64,000 nucleotides of DNA from an uncultured Buttiauxella sp. (GTDB taxonomy: Bacteria > Pseudomonadota > Gammaproteobacteria > Enterobacterales > Enterobacteriaceae). The number at the start of each line of letters is the position of its first letter. The first letter of the stretch is position 1. Positions 28,987-40,282 of the stretch are shown piece after piece. The notes under the pieces are model-generated. The model was not told where the DNA came from. It did no database searches and saw nothing but the letters and a program-made list of their open reading frames with translations. The translations under genes and the position numbers were made by a program. The DNA lies in assembly GCA_946480445.1 (NCBI GenBank), contig CAMLJN010000023.1, positions 1-64,000 on the forward strand, in the 5' to 3' direction.

Positions 28987-28998
28987 GGTTACCTCTCA

Positions 28999-30357
28999 TC
29001 ACTCGATCGGGAAGATAAGTTCCAGCGCCGCGCAGGTATCTTCCCAGCCGCTGCGCTCGTAAATTCCCTGTTGCAAAAAGGCTTCCAGATGCGGCCAGAG
29101 CACGATGGCTTTGTCGAGCATCGGATCGCTGCCTTTGGCGTATGCGCCCACGCTTACCAGATCGCGGTTACGCTGGAAGCTCGATAACAACTGCTTGAAA
29201 TGGCGAACCCGCGCATAATGCTGGTCGCTGATCAGCGACGTCATGGCACGGCTGATAGACGCTTCAATGTCGATGGCCGGATAGTGCCCGGCCTCGGCGA
29301 GACGTCGCGAGAGAACAATATGGCCATCGAGAATGGCACGCGCCGAGTCGGCAATAGGGTCCTGCTGGTCGTCGCCTTCGGTCAGGACAGTATAAAATGC
29401 CGTGATCGATCCGCCGCCGTGAATGCCGTTCCCGGCGCGTTCCACCAGCGCGGGAAGTTTGGCAAAGACGGAGGGCGGGTAGCCTTTGGTTGCCGGCGGT
29501 TCACCAATTGCCAGGGCAATTTCACGCTGTGCCATCGCATAGCGGGTAAGGGAGTCCATAATCAGCAGGACGTGCTGGCCGCGATCGCGAAAATCTTCGG
29601 CGATGCGCGTGGCGTAAGCCGCCCCCTGCATACGCAGAAGAGGGGAGACATCCGCAGGCGCGGCGATCACCACCGAGCGTGCCCGACCTTCCGGGCCGAG
29701 AATGTTTTCGATAAAGTCTTTTACTTCGCGGCCATGTTCACCAATCAGCCCGACGACGATAACGTCGGCCTGGGTGTAGCGCGCCATCATCCCCAGCAGC
29801 ACACTTTTCCCGACGCCAGAACCGGCAAACAGGCCCATACGCTGGCCGCGACCGACGGTGAGCAGGGCATTGATAGGGCGAACGCCCACGTCCAGCACGT
29901 GTTCGATAGGGGTACGCTGTAGCGGGTTAAAAGGTGCCGCGCCGAGCGCGCCGAGCGTGGTGCTTTCCGGCGCAGGGAGGCTGTCCAGCGGACGGCCGCT
30001 GCCGTCCAGCACGCGGCCCAGCAGGGCCGGGCCAAGCGGTAACTGCTTACCGCTGTGTAAACCGTCTTCACTCGATGAACGCGCGTAGACGCGGGCGCCG
30101 GGTAAAATTCCTTCCACTTCTTCAAGCGGCATCAGGAACAGCTTCTGGCCGTTAAAGCCCACGACCTCAGATTCCACTTCACGGCTGTGCTGCTCAATAA
30201 TGCAGGTCGCGCCCAGTGGCAGCTGTAATCCTGTCGCTTCCAGCACCAGACCCGTAGCGCGAGTCAGGCGTCCGTAGCGACGCACGCCGGGCAGCTTCGC
30301 CATGCGCTCTTCAAAACTGTCCAGCGAGTTAAGCCAACGCGTGAGCCGGGCGGTCAT
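28999..30357 (-). CDS. fliI: Flagellum-specific ATPase FliI
   Basis: A 452-residue ATPase of the export apparatus, related to F1-beta. Walker A is [15 protein letters not shown], Walker B is [16 protein letters not shown] and the family motif SISRAM lies in the last quarter. The start abuts the fliH stop. Confidence 0.97.
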   Translation of the reverse strand: MTARLTRWLNSLDSFEERMAKLPGVRRYGRLTRATGLVLEATGLQLPLGATCIIEQHSREVESEVVGFNGQKLFLMPLEEVEGILPGARVYARSSSEDGLHSGKQLPLGPALLGRVLDGSGRPLDSLPAPESTTLGALGAAPFNPLQRTPIEHVLDVGVRPINALLTVGRGQRMGLFAGSGVGKSVLLGMMARYTQADVIVVGLIGEHGREVKDFIENILGPEGRARSVVIAAPADVSPLLRMQGAAYATRIAEDFRDRGQHVLLIMDSLTRYAMAQREIALAIGEPPATKGYPPSVFAKLPALVERAGNGIHGGGSITAFYTVLTEGDDQQDPIADSARAILDGHIVLSRRLAEAGHYPAIDIEASISRAMTSLISDQHYARVRHFKQLLSSFQRNRDLVSVGAYAKGSDPMLDKAIVLWPHLEAFLQQGIYERSGWEDTCAALELIFPIE

Positions 30358-31055
30358 TACAGCACTCCCGGAGCGGCGAGACGGCAGAGTTCCTGCCAGC
30401 GAGTTGCCACGCTGGCATCCAGATCGCCCTCGTCAGCGGAGACTTTGCAGCCGCCCTGGTGCAGACCTGGATCGCCGCGTAGCCGCCAGCCGTGCAGGCT
30501 TAACGTTGCGCCCAGCATCTCCTCCACACGCTGGAGATCGTCCGGATGGACGCGCAGCTGCGGTTTGCCGCTGAACAACGGCTCCTGCTGCAACAGGCCC
30601 TGGATTTGTTTGATCAGCGCCGAGTTATCAATGCCCTGCGTATGACCAATCACCTGACGGGCGGCTTCCAGCGCCATTTGCATCAGGCGCGAGGCGATCA
30701 CGCTGTCGAGCGCATCCAGCGTGTACTGAAACTCGCTGACCAGCTGCTGCATACGGGCGTGAACCGGGGCCTGCTGTTGTTTAGCTTCGGCGATACCCTG
30801 TTCAATGCCCTGCTGAAATCCGGCCTTGCGACCTTCTTCCACGCCGACAGAATGCCCAGCGCTATAGCCGTCCTGATGCCCCTGCTCGCGCGCCTGCATC
30901 TGCATCATTGCCAGCGTTTGCTGTAAGTCAGGCTCGCTGACTTCTTCCGGCTCTTCGGCAGCCGCTTCCTGCGGTATCAGGCTTTCAAATACGGGGCTGG
31001 AAGGAGGCGCCAGGTCGTCCGGCGTCCAGATTTTCCATGGCAGCTGGTTAGACAT
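30357..31055 (-). CDS. fliH: Flagellar export ATPase regulator FliH
   Basis: A 232-residue negative regulator of FliI and linker to FliN. It has the conserved N-terminus [16 protein letters not shown], a middle region with glycine/alanine-spaced repeats ([21 protein letters not shown], GxxxG type) and a C-terminal FliI-binding domain. ATG 31055 is chosen by family match. It overlaps fliG by eight bases. Confidence 0.95.
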   Translation of the reverse strand: MSNQLPWKIWTPDDLAPPSSPVFESLIPQEAAAEEPEEVSEPDLQQTLAMMQMQAREQGHQDGYSAGHSVGVEEGRKAGFQQGIEQGIAEAKQQQAPVHARMQQLVSEFQYTLDALDSVIASRLMQMALEAARQVIGHTQGIDNSALIKQIQGLLQQEPLFSGKPQLRVHPDDLQRVEEMLGATLSLHGWRLRGDPGLHQGGCKVSADEGDLDASVATRWQELCRLAAPGVL

Positions 31056-32040
31056 AGGTATCCTCGCTGGTGCCAATTACCATCTCGCCGGTTTCGGCCA
31101 GGCGACGAACAATAAGCAGGATGGCTTTCTGTTCGTTCTCCACCTGCGACAGACGTACCGGACCACGGTTGGCAAGGTCGTCGCGCAGGATGTCGGCCGC
31201 ACGTTGCGACATGTTGCGCAGGAACTTCTCGCGCAGCGGCTGTTCGGCGCCTTTGAGCGCGACCAGCAGCGATTCGGATTCCACTTCCTGCAACAGGCGC
31301 TGGATACTGCGGTCGTCCACTTCGACCAGGTTTTCGAACAGGAACATCTCGTCGATAATTTTCTGGGCCAGCTCACCGTCGAAGTCGCGAACGGCGGTAA
31401 TAACGGCTTCTTCCTGCTGCGTTTTCATCAGGTTGATGATTTCGGCCGCCGTTCTTACGCCGCCCATTTTGCTGCGTTTGAGGTTCTGACCGTCGAGCAG
31501 GTTGTTCAGCACTTCGGTGAGCTCCGCCAGCGCCGCTGGCTGTACACCACCAAAGGTGGCGATACGCAGCATGACGTCGTTGCGCAGGCGCTCGTCGAAC
31601 AGGGCCAGGATGTCGGCTGCCTGACCGCGTTTAAGGTGCACAAGGATAGTCGCGATGATCTGCGGGTGCTCGTCGCGGATAAGGTCCGCGGCGCTTTGCG
31701 GTTCCATAAAGTTGAGCGTTTCCATGCCCGAAGTTGTTTCACGCGTTTCGAGAATGTCTTCCAGCAGGCTGGAGGCCCGCTCTTCACCCAGCGCTTTTAC
31801 CAGCACGGAACGCAGGTAGTCGTTGGCGTTAACGCTCAGGGCGGCAAACTGTTCCGCCTCCTGCTCAAATTCCGCCAGCACTTCGGTCAGCTGCTTATTT
31901 GAGATCTGGCGAATGTTGGCCATCGCGGCACTGATGTGCTGCACTTCACGCGGGCTTAAGTGCTTAAACACCTCGGCGGCGCGATCTTCGCCAATCGTCA
32001 TCATTAAAATGGCGCTCTTTTCGGTGCCGGTAATACTCAT
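31048..32040 (-). CDS. fliG: Flagellar motor switch protein FliG
   Basis: A 330-residue rotor protein that couples the C-ring to MotA. The N, middle and C domains are all conserved: [14 protein letters not shown], the EHPQ-like motif, and the charged torque helix with [15 protein letters not shown] 32040 matches the family start and overlaps the fliF stop. Confidence 0.97.
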   Translation of the reverse strand: MSITGTEKSAILMMTIGEDRAAEVFKHLSPREVQHISAAMANIRQISNKQLTEVLAEFEQEAEQFAALSVNANDYLRSVLVKALGEERASSLLEDILETRETTSGMETLNFMEPQSAADLIRDEHPQIIATILVHLKRGQAADILALFDERLRNDVMLRIATFGGVQPAALAELTEVLNNLLDGQNLKRSKMGGVRTAAEIINLMKTQQEEAVITAVRDFDGELAQKIIDEMFLFENLVEVDDRSIQRLLQEVESESLLVALKGAEQPLREKFLRNMSQRAADILRDDLANRGPVRLSQVENEQKAILLIVRRLAETGEMVIGTSEDTYV

Positions 32041-33728
32041 AGTTCGGTACTCATCCATTGGCGGATAACCAGCGCCACAACGCGCGGATCGTTATCAGAC
32101 ATCTCGCGGATACGCTGGCTCATCACTTCGGCACTCAGACGCTGATTCGCTTTACGCTGCTGCTGTTGTTCATCTTTGCTCAGGCGAACAGAGACGGCTT
32201 CATCTTCTTCTTCCCGCAGGCGGAGGGCTTCGATCTGCGCTTTTTGCGCTTCGGCTTTACGCTCCAGCTGCGGACGAATAGCCTTACGCCACAGCAGCCA
32301 GGCGACAATCAGCACCACTAACCAGCGGCCTGCGGAAAGTAGCAGGTCGAAGAAGGACTGCTGTTGCCAGAACGGTAACTCGCCACCCGTTTCTTCGCTG
32401 AGGGTAAACGGTGAGTTGACGACGTTGAGCGTATCGCCACGTTTCTCCGAGAAGCCCATCGCCTCGCGGGTCAGATCTTCAATCTGTTTGAGCTGCTCGC
32501 TGGTTAACGGCAGCGGCTTACCGTCGGCCAGCTGGCGATAATTCACTACTACCGCAACGGAGAGACGCTCGATGTCGCCCACGTTAAGTTTGGTATGGCG
32601 GATAGTGCGATCGACTTCGTAGTTGGTTGTCTCGTCACGCTGGGTGTTGCGGGAACCGGCTGGTGCGGAGGTCGACGCAGACTGAGTCTGCTGCCCGGCG
32701 TTCGTCTGGTTTGCCTGATTTGGCTGAGCAGGTGTGGTAATTGGCGCGTTGTTAGGCGGAGCTGGCTGATTCGACAGCGCGCCCGGTACGCCGCCAGGAT
32801 TACGCCCGTTGACCTGCTCACTTTGGTTAAGCTGGCGTGAACGAATCGCGGATTGCGACGGATCGGTATTCGGACGGTACTGCTCTTCTGTCTGTTCTTT
32901 GTTAGCGAAGTCAATCTGCGCCGTGACCTGGGCGTGTACGTTACCGTTGCCGACGATAGGGCCAAGAATGGCTTCGATGCGACGCTGGTAGCGATTTTCC
33001 ACATCGGCCGAGTACTTAAGCTGTGCATCGTTCAGATCGCGTCCGGCGGTATTGGACTGGGTGAGCAGATGTCCCCCCTGGTCGACCAGGGTGACGTTAC
33101 CCGGCGGCAAACCGGCAACGGCGCTGGATACCATATGCACAATGGCGCTGATCTGTCCTTCATCCAGCGCACGACCCGGTTGCAGGTTCAGCGTGACGGA
33201 AGCAGAAGGGGATTTTTGTTCACGGACAAACAGGGAAGGCTTTGGCATGGCGAGGTGAACACGGGCGTTTTTCACCGGACCGAGCGTTTCGATGGTGCGG
33301 GCAAGCTCGCCTTCCAGCGCCCGCTGGTAGTTAACCTGCTCGCTGAACTGGCTGATGCCAAATTTTTCCTGGTCCAGCAGCTCAAAGCCAACGGCTCCGC
33401 CTTTCGGCAGCCCCTGCTGCGCCAGACGCAGGCGCAGATCGTAAACTTTATCGGCGGGTACTTCGATGGCGCTGCCGTTGTTGGCGTAGCGATAAGGGAT
33501 GTTCATCTGCGTCAGCTGGGTGACGATTGCCCCCCCGTCCTGATCCGCAAGATTGCTGTAAAGCACCTTATAGTCAGGCTGTTTAGCCCACAATGTCAGG
33601 GCGACAATAATGGCGATAGCCGCCGCGCCCGCAACGATTAAAGGGATTTTAGGGTTGGCGCGCAGCCGGGTCAGCCACTCCTGAGCTTTGTTTGGCGACG
33701 TTTGCGCCGGGGCTGCAGCAGCAGTCAT
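32037..33728 (-). CDS. fliF: Flagellar MS-ring protein FliF
   Basis: A 563-residue inner-membrane protein forming the MS ring. Two transmembrane helices (~28-46 and ~455-475) flank the periplasmic ring-building motifs ([32 protein letters not shown]). The linker (~300-360) is Asn/Gln/Pro-rich and variable. The C-terminal FliG-binding part is conserved. Confidence 0.97.
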   Translation of the reverse strand: MTAAAAPAQTSPNKAQEWLTRLRANPKIPLIVAGAAAIAIIVALTLWAKQPDYKVLYSNLADQDGGAIVTQLTQMNIPYRYANNGSAIEVPADKVYDLRLRLAQQGLPKGGAVGFELLDQEKFGISQFSEQVNYQRALEGELARTIETLGPVKNARVHLAMPKPSLFVREQKSPSASVTLNLQPGRALDEGQISAIVHMVSSAVAGLPPGNVTLVDQGGHLLTQSNTAGRDLNDAQLKYSADVENRYQRRIEAILGPIVGNGNVHAQVTAQIDFANKEQTEEQYRPNTDPSQSAIRSRQLNQSEQVNGRNPGGVPGALSNQPAPPNNAPITTPAQPNQANQTNAGQQTQSASTSAPAGSRNTQRDETTNYEVDRTIRHTKLNVGDIERLSVAVVVNYRQLADGKPLPLTSEQLKQIEDLTREAMGFSEKRGDTLNVVNSPFTLSEETGGELPFWQQQSFFDLLLSAGRWLVVLIVAWLLWRKAIRPQLERKAEAQKAQIEALRLREEEDEAVSVRLSKDEQQQQRKANQRLSAEVMSQRIREMSDNDPRVVALVIRQWMSTEL

Positions 33729-33957
33729 TGCGCACCTCGCGGCTTAGCGTAGAGAGAATAATTCGTATAAAGAGTGGACAAAACGAGCTCCCGGGTCGAC
33801 AAACACGACAAAAGTTCCTGATAGATGGCGAGGTCATTATTTTCTTTTCAGGAATTTTCGATGGCCGAATTAGCTCTATTTTTTACGTCTATTTACCGCC
33901 TTTATCCTATTGACAAGGTGATAATCTTGCCGCGTTCAATAAAACTGGGGCAGTAAA
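33729..33957. promoter_or_regulatory. Divergent fliF/fliE promoter region
   Basis: An AT-rich 229-bp intergenic stretch between the divergent fliFGHIJK operon and fliE. Such class 2 promoters are FlhDC-dependent in E. coli. I could not find a clear sigma-28 promoter here by eye. Confidence 0.5.
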
Positions 33958-34269
33958 ATGGCAATTCAGGGGATTGAAGGCGTTCTTCAGACGCTGCAAA
34001 GCACGGCGCTGGCGGCGGGTAATCAGGTTCAGAACAACGATCCAAAAATGAGTTTCGCGGGCGAATTACAGTCCGCTCTGGGCCGCATCAGCGATACGCA
34101 GACCGCCGCGCGCACTCAGGCAGAAAAGTTTGCCCTCGGCACGCCGGGCATTGCGCTAAATGATGTGATGGTTGACCTGCAAAAATCGTCTGTCTCTTTA
34201 CAGATGGGGATTCAGGTGCGCAACAAGCTGGTTTCTGCCTATCAGGATGTAATGAATATGCAGGTGTAG
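33958..34269 (+). CDS. fliE: Flagellar hook-basal body complex protein FliE
   Basis: A 103-residue rod-base protein joining the MS ring to the rod. The family C-terminus [28 protein letters not shown] is largely present. It is transcribed alone and divergent from fliF. Confidence 0.96.
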   Translation: MAIQGIEGVLQTLQSTALAAGNQVQNNDPKMSFAGELQSALGRISDTQTAARTQAEKFALGTPGIALNDVMVDLQKSSVSLQMGIQVRNKLVSAYQDVMNMQV

Positions 34270-34296
34270 ACCTGCATATTGTTATAAAAAGCTGCA

Positions 34297-34315
34297 AGAG
34301 GGGATAATCCCCTCT
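34297..34315. terminator. Hairpin between convergent fliE and yedF
   Basis: An 8-bp stem agagggga/tcccctct with a three-base loop lies between the stops of fliE and yedF. On the minus strand a ttttt run follows after a few bases, so it fits best as the yedE-yedF terminator, perhaps also acting on fliE. Confidence 0.55.
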
Positions 34316-34319
34316 GTCG

Positions 34320-34556
34320 CTAGCGTTGAATCAAATAGCGGATGGTCGGACCGTCCTGCTGAATATCCAGCACGGTATAGCCGTGATTTTTCGCATCCAG
34401 CGGAATATTGTTGATCGACTGCGGGCAGTCGCTGACCACCTCAAGAATCTGGCCTTTTTTCAGCTGTGGCATGGCTTCAAGCGTGGCCACTGCCGGGTAG
34501 GGACAGGGTTCGCCGACCATATCCAGGCGAAAATCCGGTACGATATTCTGGCTCAT
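34320..34556 (-). CDS. yedF: TusA-family sulfurtransferase-like protein YedF
   Basis: A 78-residue TusA-like protein. The single conserved cysteine is in GEPCPYP (~residue 18), the TusA CPxP motif. It overlaps yedE by four bases. The yedE-yedF pair is proposed to handle sulfur or selenium; the exact role is unsettled. Confidence 0.94.
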   Translation of the reverse strand: MSQNIVPDFRLDMVGEPCPYPAVATLEAMPQLKKGQILEVVSDCPQSINNIPLDAKNHGYTVLDIQQDGPTIRYLIQR

Positions 34557-35767
34557 AGAGTTCCCTCAAGGCGCGGGTCGGCGGTGATATTTTTGCGGCG
34601 GAAGAAACGTTTCTCCCAGCCCACCATCAACAGAAATGCCGCAAACAGCAGCAGGTAAGTCACCAGCAGTCCGCCCAGCGGGCCGAAGGTGTTGAGCAGA
34701 TTTATTTTATCCCAGCTGGTGGCGAGTGTCGGGGCGAGATCGTCCCAGTAATAGGCAAGAATAGTTGAGCCAATCACGTTGCCCAGCCCGACCCACCAGT
34801 AATGCACCTGGCCTTCAACGGCACGGTACATCCAGCCTGTTTCACAGCCGCCTGCGAGGACGATGCCGAAGCCAAACAGCAGGCCACCGAGCACGGCGTT
34901 CGGACCCGCCCACATGATTTTAGCTTCCACCCCAAGCTGGACGTAGCTGAAGATACCGATGGCGCTGACGGCCATGCCCAGAATAATGGCTTTTGCCATA
35001 TGCGTGCGGCCCGTTATCCACATGTCGCGGAAGGCTGAGGTAAAGCAGATTTGCGCGCGCTCAATCAGCAGGCCAAACCCGACGCCAAACAGCATTGCCA
35101 GCCCAAGCTTAGGCTGATTCATCGCGGTGAGGGCGCCCCAGCCGATCATGCCGATAAATACCAGCATCCCGATGCGAAAACGACGCTTCGCCTGATCAGG
35201 CTTCTGGGTAAGCGGTGAGGCGGCGGAAACTTTTTGCAGCTTAACCGGAATGCGGAACACCGGCAGCAGCGTGAAGCGGGCGCCAAACCAGGAGCCGAGC
35301 GCCGTGGCCAGCGCGAAGAACCAGGCGTGCAGCGAGAACTGAGGGATACCGGTAAAGAAGGCCGCCAGGTTGCAGCCCATTGCCAGACGCGCGCCGAAGC
35401 CAGCGATAATGCCGCCTGCCACCGCCTGAATAATACGGATACGGTGCTGCGGCAGACGCAGTTTAACGTTATTAGCCCACAGTGCTGCGGCAAAGCAGCC
35501 GCCGAACATACCGATAATCATCATGCCGTCGATTCGGGTGAGCGGGTTACCGTCCAGATGAATGAGTTTGAAGTAGCCCCATTCTTCGGTGTGGACGCCG
35601 ACGAGCTGTAACAGCTGGCCGCCCCAGCGGGTAAACTCCCCGGTGACGGCCCAGAAGGTGCCGGTCAGGCCAAAATAGTAGGTGGAAAGGATACCGGTTG
35701 CGATAACCGCAGGCATCGGCGCCCAGAATTTGATCAGATATTGCTGTTTAAGGTGTTGCCAGGACAT
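34553..35767 (-). CDS. yedE: YeeE/YedE-family sulfur (selenium) transporter YedE
   Basis: A 404-residue inner-membrane protein with about nine helices and two repeats, each with a cysteine motif (GARLAMGCNLAAF and VLAGGCETGWMY) like those lining the thiosulfate path in YeeE. It forms an operon with yedF. Selenium transport has been proposed for this family from genome context. The 35768-36012 gap upstream should hold divergent promoters for yedE and yedD. Confidence 0.93.
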   Translation of the reverse strand: MSWQHLKQQYLIKFWAPMPAVIATGILSTYYFGLTGTFWAVTGEFTRWGGQLLQLVGVHTEEWGYFKLIHLDGNPLTRIDGMMIIGMFGGCFAAALWANNVKLRLPQHRIRIIQAVAGGIIAGFGARLAMGCNLAAFFTGIPQFSLHAWFFALATALGSWFGARFTLLPVFRIPVKLQKVSAASPLTQKPDQAKRRFRIGMLVFIGMIGWGALTAMNQPKLGLAMLFGVGFGLLIERAQICFTSAFRDMWITGRTHMAKAIILGMAVSAIGIFSYVQLGVEAKIMWAGPNAVLGGLLFGFGIVLAGGCETGWMYRAVEGQVHYWWVGLGNVIGSTILAYYWDDLAPTLATSWDKINLLNTFGPLGGLLVTYLLLFAAFLLMVGWEKRFFRRKNITADPRLEGTL

Positions 35768-36012
35768 GTGCCGCCTCTGAACTCAGAAGGAGGAAAAAGA
35801 AGGCGGGTATTAAATCACTTTTTACTCTTTCGCCATATGGCTGGGGCGAGCGCGGGCGAAAACTTCCTTCTTTTTATGATACGCGTCAAAGAGGCTTGCG
35901 ATCGTATCGGCTCATACGGAGTATGCGCGCGGCGTTTATGTTTTCTTTGCAACACTGGCAGGCTAAGTGCTTTAATGCCAAAATTATTTTTTCTGCGCGG
36001 TCAGGATAGACG

Positions 36013-36426
36013 ATGAAGAAGATTGCTGTAGTAGCGGCACTGCTGGCCCTGAGTGGCTGTGTGCAGGTCGACGATTATCGTGAAGTGGTCAAAGTACCGG
36101 CGCCAGCCGGGCTTGCGGGTTACTGGCAGTCGCAAGGGCCACAGAGTGAAATGGTGAGCCCGGAGGCAATCGCCTCTCTGGTGGTAACCCCCGAGGGCGA
36201 CACTCTGGACTGCCGTCAGTGGCAGCGAGTGATTGCACTGCCGGGAAAATTAATGGTGCGTTCCGGCTCGCTGTATAATGTGACCTCGAAACGCGAAATT
36301 TATGATGTAGAACGCGACGGCGATACCCTGGAATATGCGGGCATGACGCTGAAACGTGTTGAGCGTCCGACTCAGGAATGTGCGGACTATCTCGAAAAGA
36401 ATCCGCTTGCCACGCCGCTTCGTTAG
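36013..36426 (+). CDS. yedD: Lipoprotein YedD
   Basis: A 137-residue lipoprotein. The lipobox is LALSGC with the lipidated cysteine at residue 16; the +2 residue is Val, which fits outer-membrane sorting. The rest matches E. coli YedD (SEMVSPEAIASLVVTPEGDTLDCRQWQRV). Function unknown. It converges on the antiporter gene. Confidence 0.93.
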   Translation: MKKIAVVAALLALSGCVQVDDYREVVKVPAPAGLAGYWQSQGPQSEMVSPEAIASLVVTPEGDTLDCRQWQRVIALPGKLMVRSGSLYNVTSKREIYDVERDGDTLEYAGMTLKRVERPTQECADYLEKNPLATPLR

Positions 36427-36480
36427 CCGTGCCCCTTCCCCTGAGCCTGCGTTCAGGGGAGAGTCCTTCCTGTCACCCCT

Positions 36481-37809
36481 TCATTGCATTATTCGGCGCC
36501 GTAAGGCCATCAAAGGATTCACGGAAATGCCGTGTACTATTACACTTGCCACCACCAGCGTCAGGGCGCAGTCCATCATATAGTTAGCTTCGTCACCGCG
36601 CATACCGTGCGTCCAGGCGTAAGCAATATAGTTCAGGCTGCCGATACCGCGAATCCCCAGCCAGCACAGTGCGATACGCTGGTGTCGTGGGGTTGATGTC
36701 CATCCTGTCACCGCATACACCGCCGCGGGCCGGATGACAATAAACAGCAGTGCAGCAATAAGTAGCCCGTCGGGCTGCCAGTGCTGAGCCAGCGTGATGC
36801 CAAGGATAATAATCAGCGCGGCGGCAAACAGACGTTCGACCGTGTCGCCAAAGGAGAGGGCGTCGCCGACGATAAGGCCAATTGCCTTCACCCGGGTGGT
36901 TTCCGCAAATCCGTGCCGCTGATGCGGGTTTACCATCGTTTCGGCCGGCAGCGCGGGGCCGTTTTCTTTTTCGTCTTCATCCGGGAAATGGCGCTGGACT
37001 TTCAGCTCCGCGCTTCGTAGCCCGATCCCCGCGGCGAAGGCGGCCAGAAATCCTGAAGCGCCGAAGGCCAGGGCGATGGCATAGCTCAGCGCAATTAACG
37101 ACAGCGCAATAAAATCGCTCGGCGCAAACTCACGCTGAGAGTAGCGAAAATGGGTGGCCATCAGCCCGGTCGCATAACCCAGCAAGAAACCGATAATCAC
37201 ACCCGCCACCAGCGCCCAGAGCACTTCCAGAGTAAACCAGTGGGTGAGTTCGGCGGAGCTTATCTCCCCGCCGTTATGAAATAACAGCAGCGCCAGCGCG
37301 AGCAAAGGCAGGGCGGTGCCGTCATTTAACCCCGCTTCGCTGGAAAGCGACAGGCGCAGACTGTCGTCGTCGCGCGCATCGTTAATCGCAATCAGGCTCG
37401 CCAGTACCGGGTCGGTAGGGGCGACAATGGCCGCAAAGGCCAGAGAGACAGGCCAGCTTATGCCCAGCAGATAATGCGCGGCCAGCGTGATGCCGCCTAC
37501 CGTCAGCAGCATCGCAGGCCCGGCAAGCAGAACGCCCATTTTCCAGCCTGCCGACCTGAACGGCATACGAATTTTCAGCCCCGTCATAAACAGGGACGCT
37601 GCCATCGCCACTTCCGAAACGTGGGCGATAATGGTCGAGTATTTTACGATATCAATATTCAGAAGGTTCAGGACCCACGGGCCGCAGACAATACCGACCA
37701 GCAGGTACAGACCAAAAAGAGGCACCACGCTGCGGCTGATCCAGCCATAGCTGAGTGACATCACCAACAATAAAGCACCGAACACGGCGGTCCAGGTTAC
37801 AAAATCCAT
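36481..37809 (-). CDS. CPA1-type Na+(K+)/H+ antiporter
   Basis: A 442-residue inner-membrane protein with about 12 helices. The transport-site motif PTDPVLASLI and the following SEAGLNDG (~residues 130-163) are those of NhaP/CPA1 antiporters. A cytoplasmic loop around residue 280-310 is charged. It lies between yedD and amyA, where E. coli K-12 has no such gene, so it is an accessory gene. Ion preference cannot be told from sequence. Confidence 0.9.
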   Translation of the reverse strand: MDFVTWTAVFGALLLVMSLSYGWISRSVVPLFGLYLLVGIVCGPWVLNLLNIDIVKYSTIIAHVSEVAMAASLFMTGLKIRMPFRSAGWKMGVLLAGPAMLLTVGGITLAAHYLLGISWPVSLAFAAIVAPTDPVLASLIAINDARDDDSLRLSLSSEAGLNDGTALPLLALALLLFHNGGEISSAELTHWFTLEVLWALVAGVIIGFLLGYATGLMATHFRYSQREFAPSDFIALSLIALSYAIALAFGASGFLAAFAAGIGLRSAELKVQRHFPDEDEKENGPALPAETMVNPHQRHGFAETTRVKAIGLIVGDALSFGDTVERLFAAALIIILGITLAQHWQPDGLLIAALLFIVIRPAAVYAVTGWTSTPRHQRIALCWLGIRGIGSLNYIAYAWTHGMRGDEANYMMDCALTLVVASVIVHGISVNPLMALRRRIMQ

Positions 37810-37905
37810 CTACAGCCTTCTCGTTAAATTCAACGCTATAGCCAAAGGGCCTCGGGAGAATTTAAGCTTAGGGCATAATCAGCCGCTTCGTTGCCGTCAT
37901 CGGAA

Positions 37906-37934
37906 TTGTCCTCCCCGGGCGGAAGGGAGGACAA
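37906..37934 (-). terminator. Terminator-like hairpin after amyA
   Basis: A 10-bp stem ttgtcctccc/gggaggacaa with a nine-base loop just past the amyA stop. No T-run follows on the minus strand, so termination is uncertain. Confidence 0.4.
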
Positions 37935-37941
37935 AGATCAA

Positions 37942-39429
37942 TTACAGCACATCTTCCAGCACCCATACGCTGACGCTGCCACCGTTGCAGGTAAAAGTGG
38001 CACAGCCGTTCTCATCGGTGGTGAGCGTCTCTTCCCTGTTGCCCAGATAGTCCCGCCAGTTTTTATGGCCGTAGTTTTCGCCAAGCCTGATGGTTTTCTC
38101 CCCGTCATCGCCGTTGGAAAGCACGACCACGCAGCCGGGATCTTCATCCGTGCCGCTGCGGCTGAAGGCAATACAGTTTGCATGATCGAAATAGAGCGTT
38201 TGTACGCCGTGCGCGAAGCGTTCCCGGGCGTGTATGAGATCGTCAAGCTGTTCAATGACCGGCATGTCGATGTGATAGACCTCTCCGTCGCCGCCTTTGT
38301 CATCGTAGCTGGCGCCGAACAGATCAGGATAAAACACCGATGGCACGCCGTTCTCACGCAGCAATATCAATGCATAGGCGAGGGGTTTAAACCACGGCTC
38401 GACCGGCGCTTCAAGCGATTGCAGCGGCTGGGTATCGTGGTTGGCGACCAGCGTCATGGCGTGGAAGGGATCGGCCTCCACCAGCGTGCCGGTGAAGATC
38501 TGGCTCATATCGTATTCACGCCCTTGCTTCGACGCCTGGTGAAATTTCATTTGCAGCGGCGCATCAAAGAGCAGGGTCTTGCCGTCCACCTGTGCGATGT
38601 ATTCCTGAAGCTTATCGACCTCGTGCGACCAGTATTCCGCCACGATAAACAGCGGGGTTTCAGCGACGTCCTGAACGTGGTCGATCCACTCTTTGTAGAA
38701 CCACGCGGGGATGTGCTTGACGGCATCCAGCCGAAAGCCGTTGCAGCCGGTTTCGGCCATTATCCAGCGGGCCCAGTATTTAATCTCTTCGGTGACCGCG
38801 TGGTTGCGAAAGTCGATATTTTCGCCCATCAGATAATCGAAATTACCCAGCTCGTTATCGACCTGATCGTTCCAGCCTTCCCCGGTGTAGTCGTTGATGA
38901 TTTTGAAGATGCCGTCTTCGTCAGGGTTTTCAATATGGTCGACGCCGCTAAAGCTTTTGTAGTCCCAGATAAACTGTGAATATTTGCCGCCGCGAGCGGG
39001 GAAGGTATAGCGCGTCCAGGCCTCGCACTCGATAACTTCGTCGTCGATATCGTTGCGGTTTTCTTCGTTGACGCGATTAACGCGGATCTGCTCTTTCTCA
39101 TCCGCGCCCATTTTGTGGTTGACTACGACATCCAGTAAAACAGAAATGTTATTCTCTTTTAGCGCCTTAATGGCGGCCAGCAGCTGATTTTTATCGCCGT
39201 ACTTCGTGGCAATGGACCCTTTTTGGTCGAACTCTCCAAGGTCAAACAGATCGTAAACGTCATAGCCTACGGAGTAGCCGCCGGAGCTGCCTTTGTACGC
39301 CGGAGGCAGCCAGACCATATTAATGCCGATTTCGTTGAGATTCGGAGCCAGTGCCTCAACCTCGGGCCAAAGCTCGCCGCCGCCGGGGTAATACCAGTGA
39401 AAGCATTGCAGTAAAGTGGGGTTTTTCAT
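37942..39429 (-). CDS. amyA: Cytoplasmic alpha-amylase AmyA
   Basis: A 495-residue glycoside hydrolase family 13 enzyme that hydrolyses alpha-1,4-glucans and maltodextrins. There is no signal peptide. The catalytic triad is visible: the nucleophile Asp in GFRLDAVKH (~234), the acid Glu in IVAEYW (~265) and the Asp in VANHDTQP (~331). The DVVVNHKMG motif is near 103. It matches E. coli AmyA along its length. Confidence 0.97.
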   Translation of the reverse strand: MKNPTLLQCFHWYYPGGGELWPEVEALAPNLNEIGINMVWLPPAYKGSSGGYSVGYDVYDLFDLGEFDQKGSIATKYGDKNQLLAAIKALKENNISVLLDVVVNHKMGADEKEQIRVNRVNEENRNDIDDEVIECEAWTRYTFPARGGKYSQFIWDYKSFSGVDHIENPDEDGIFKIINDYTGEGWNDQVDNELGNFDYLMGENIDFRNHAVTEEIKYWARWIMAETGCNGFRLDAVKHIPAWFYKEWIDHVQDVAETPLFIVAEYWSHEVDKLQEYIAQVDGKTLLFDAPLQMKFHQASKQGREYDMSQIFTGTLVEADPFHAMTLVANHDTQPLQSLEAPVEPWFKPLAYALILLRENGVPSVFYPDLFGASYDDKGGDGEVYHIDMPVIEQLDDLIHARERFAHGVQTLYFDHANCIAFSRSGTDEDPGCVVVLSNGDDGEKTIRLGENYGHKNWRDYLGNREETLTTDENGCATFTCNGGSVSVWVLEDVL

Positions 39430-39500
39430 CTCGTCCGTGCTCCAGAAGTCATTTAGCTGACCTCTGGAGTATGGAGTAAGAACATGGCTCTGGCAGTTTT

Positions 39501-39863
39501 TTACTGGGGGGTATCTGAGGGGAGCAGCAGATTACCCGAAAGATTACCGTAAGCGTTGTTGAGGGATTTTTGTCGCCCCGCCTGATCGATAAGATCGCGC
39601 AGCTCAAAAAGACGGTTTTGCAGCAGGATTTTCAGCTCTGCTTCATTAGCCAGAATTTTCGACAGGAGGGCTTTCGCCTCATCCTGGCGTTGGTGATTGC
39701 CCGGTGAAATCGGGTTGTTGGCCAGGCTCTCAATGAGCTGAACGTACTTCACTTCGTGTTCAATGAGCTCATCCCATTGTTCGGAATGAGCCAGCGCCAG
39801 CATGGTTTTACTTAACGCGTGGAGCGCCTGCCACGCGTTAAGGGATGAGATGAATTCATTCAT
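39501..39863 (-). CDS. fliT: Flagellar export chaperone FliT
   Basis: A 120-residue chaperone for the cap protein FliD that also binds FlhDC and lowers its activity. Helical throughout. ATG 39863 matches the family start ([12 protein letters not shown]) and overlaps the fliS stop by one base. Confidence 0.94.
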   Translation of the reverse strand: MNEFISSLNAWQALHALSKTMLALAHSEQWDELIEHEVKYVQLIESLANNPISPGNHQRQDEAKALLSKILANEAELKILLQNRLFELRDLIDQAGRQKSLNNAYGNLSGNLLLPSDTPQ

Positions 39864-40273
39864 CAGATAGCATCCTGAAGGGTTGGAGGAGTAGAGCCAA
39901 TTTGCTTCCATGCGTCAGCGATATTGGCCAGCAGCGTTTCCACCTCGCCTATGGCACCCACATCGTTGTGCAAATTCGCCTGCAGGAGACGCTGCACCAT
40001 ATAGTCATAAAGGGCCGCAAGATTGGTGGCGAGTTCACCCCCGTTCTCCATGTCCAGACCTGCTTTTAACCCATTGTCGATAATGTTGATGGCTTTGGAG
40101 AGGGTTTCCCCTTTATGGACAATTTGACCCTGTTCCATAAAGAGGCGCGCCCGAACCAGGGCACTTTGTGCCCCATCGAATAGCATCACAATGAGCTGGT
40201 GTGGACTGGCACTCATTACCGCGCTTTCCAGCCCTACCTGTTGGTAGGATTGAACACCAGAACTGTTATACAT
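39863..40273 (-). CDS. fliS: Flagellin export chaperone FliS
   Basis: A 136-residue chaperone that binds the flagellin C-terminus and stops early polymerisation. Family features are YQQVGLESAVMSASPHQLIVMLFDGA and DNGLKAGLDMENGGELATNLAALYDYM. Nine bases after fliD. Confidence 0.97.
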   Translation of the reverse strand: MYNSSGVQSYQQVGLESAVMSASPHQLIVMLFDGAQSALVRARLFMEQGQIVHKGETLSKAINIIDNGLKAGLDMENGGELATNLAALYDYMVQRLLQANLHNDVGAIGEVETLLANIADAWKQIGSTPPTLQDAI

Positions 40274-40282
40274 ATCAATTCC

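Noticed and set aside
29200-29922. A 240-residue plus-strand open frame over fliI
   Set aside because: It is the mirror of the strongly conserved fliI and has no family likeness or start signal.
34553-35767. A selenocysteine or riboswitch element around yedE-yedF
   Set aside because: No in-frame TGA or conserved leader structure could be seen; the link to selenium rests only on family literature.
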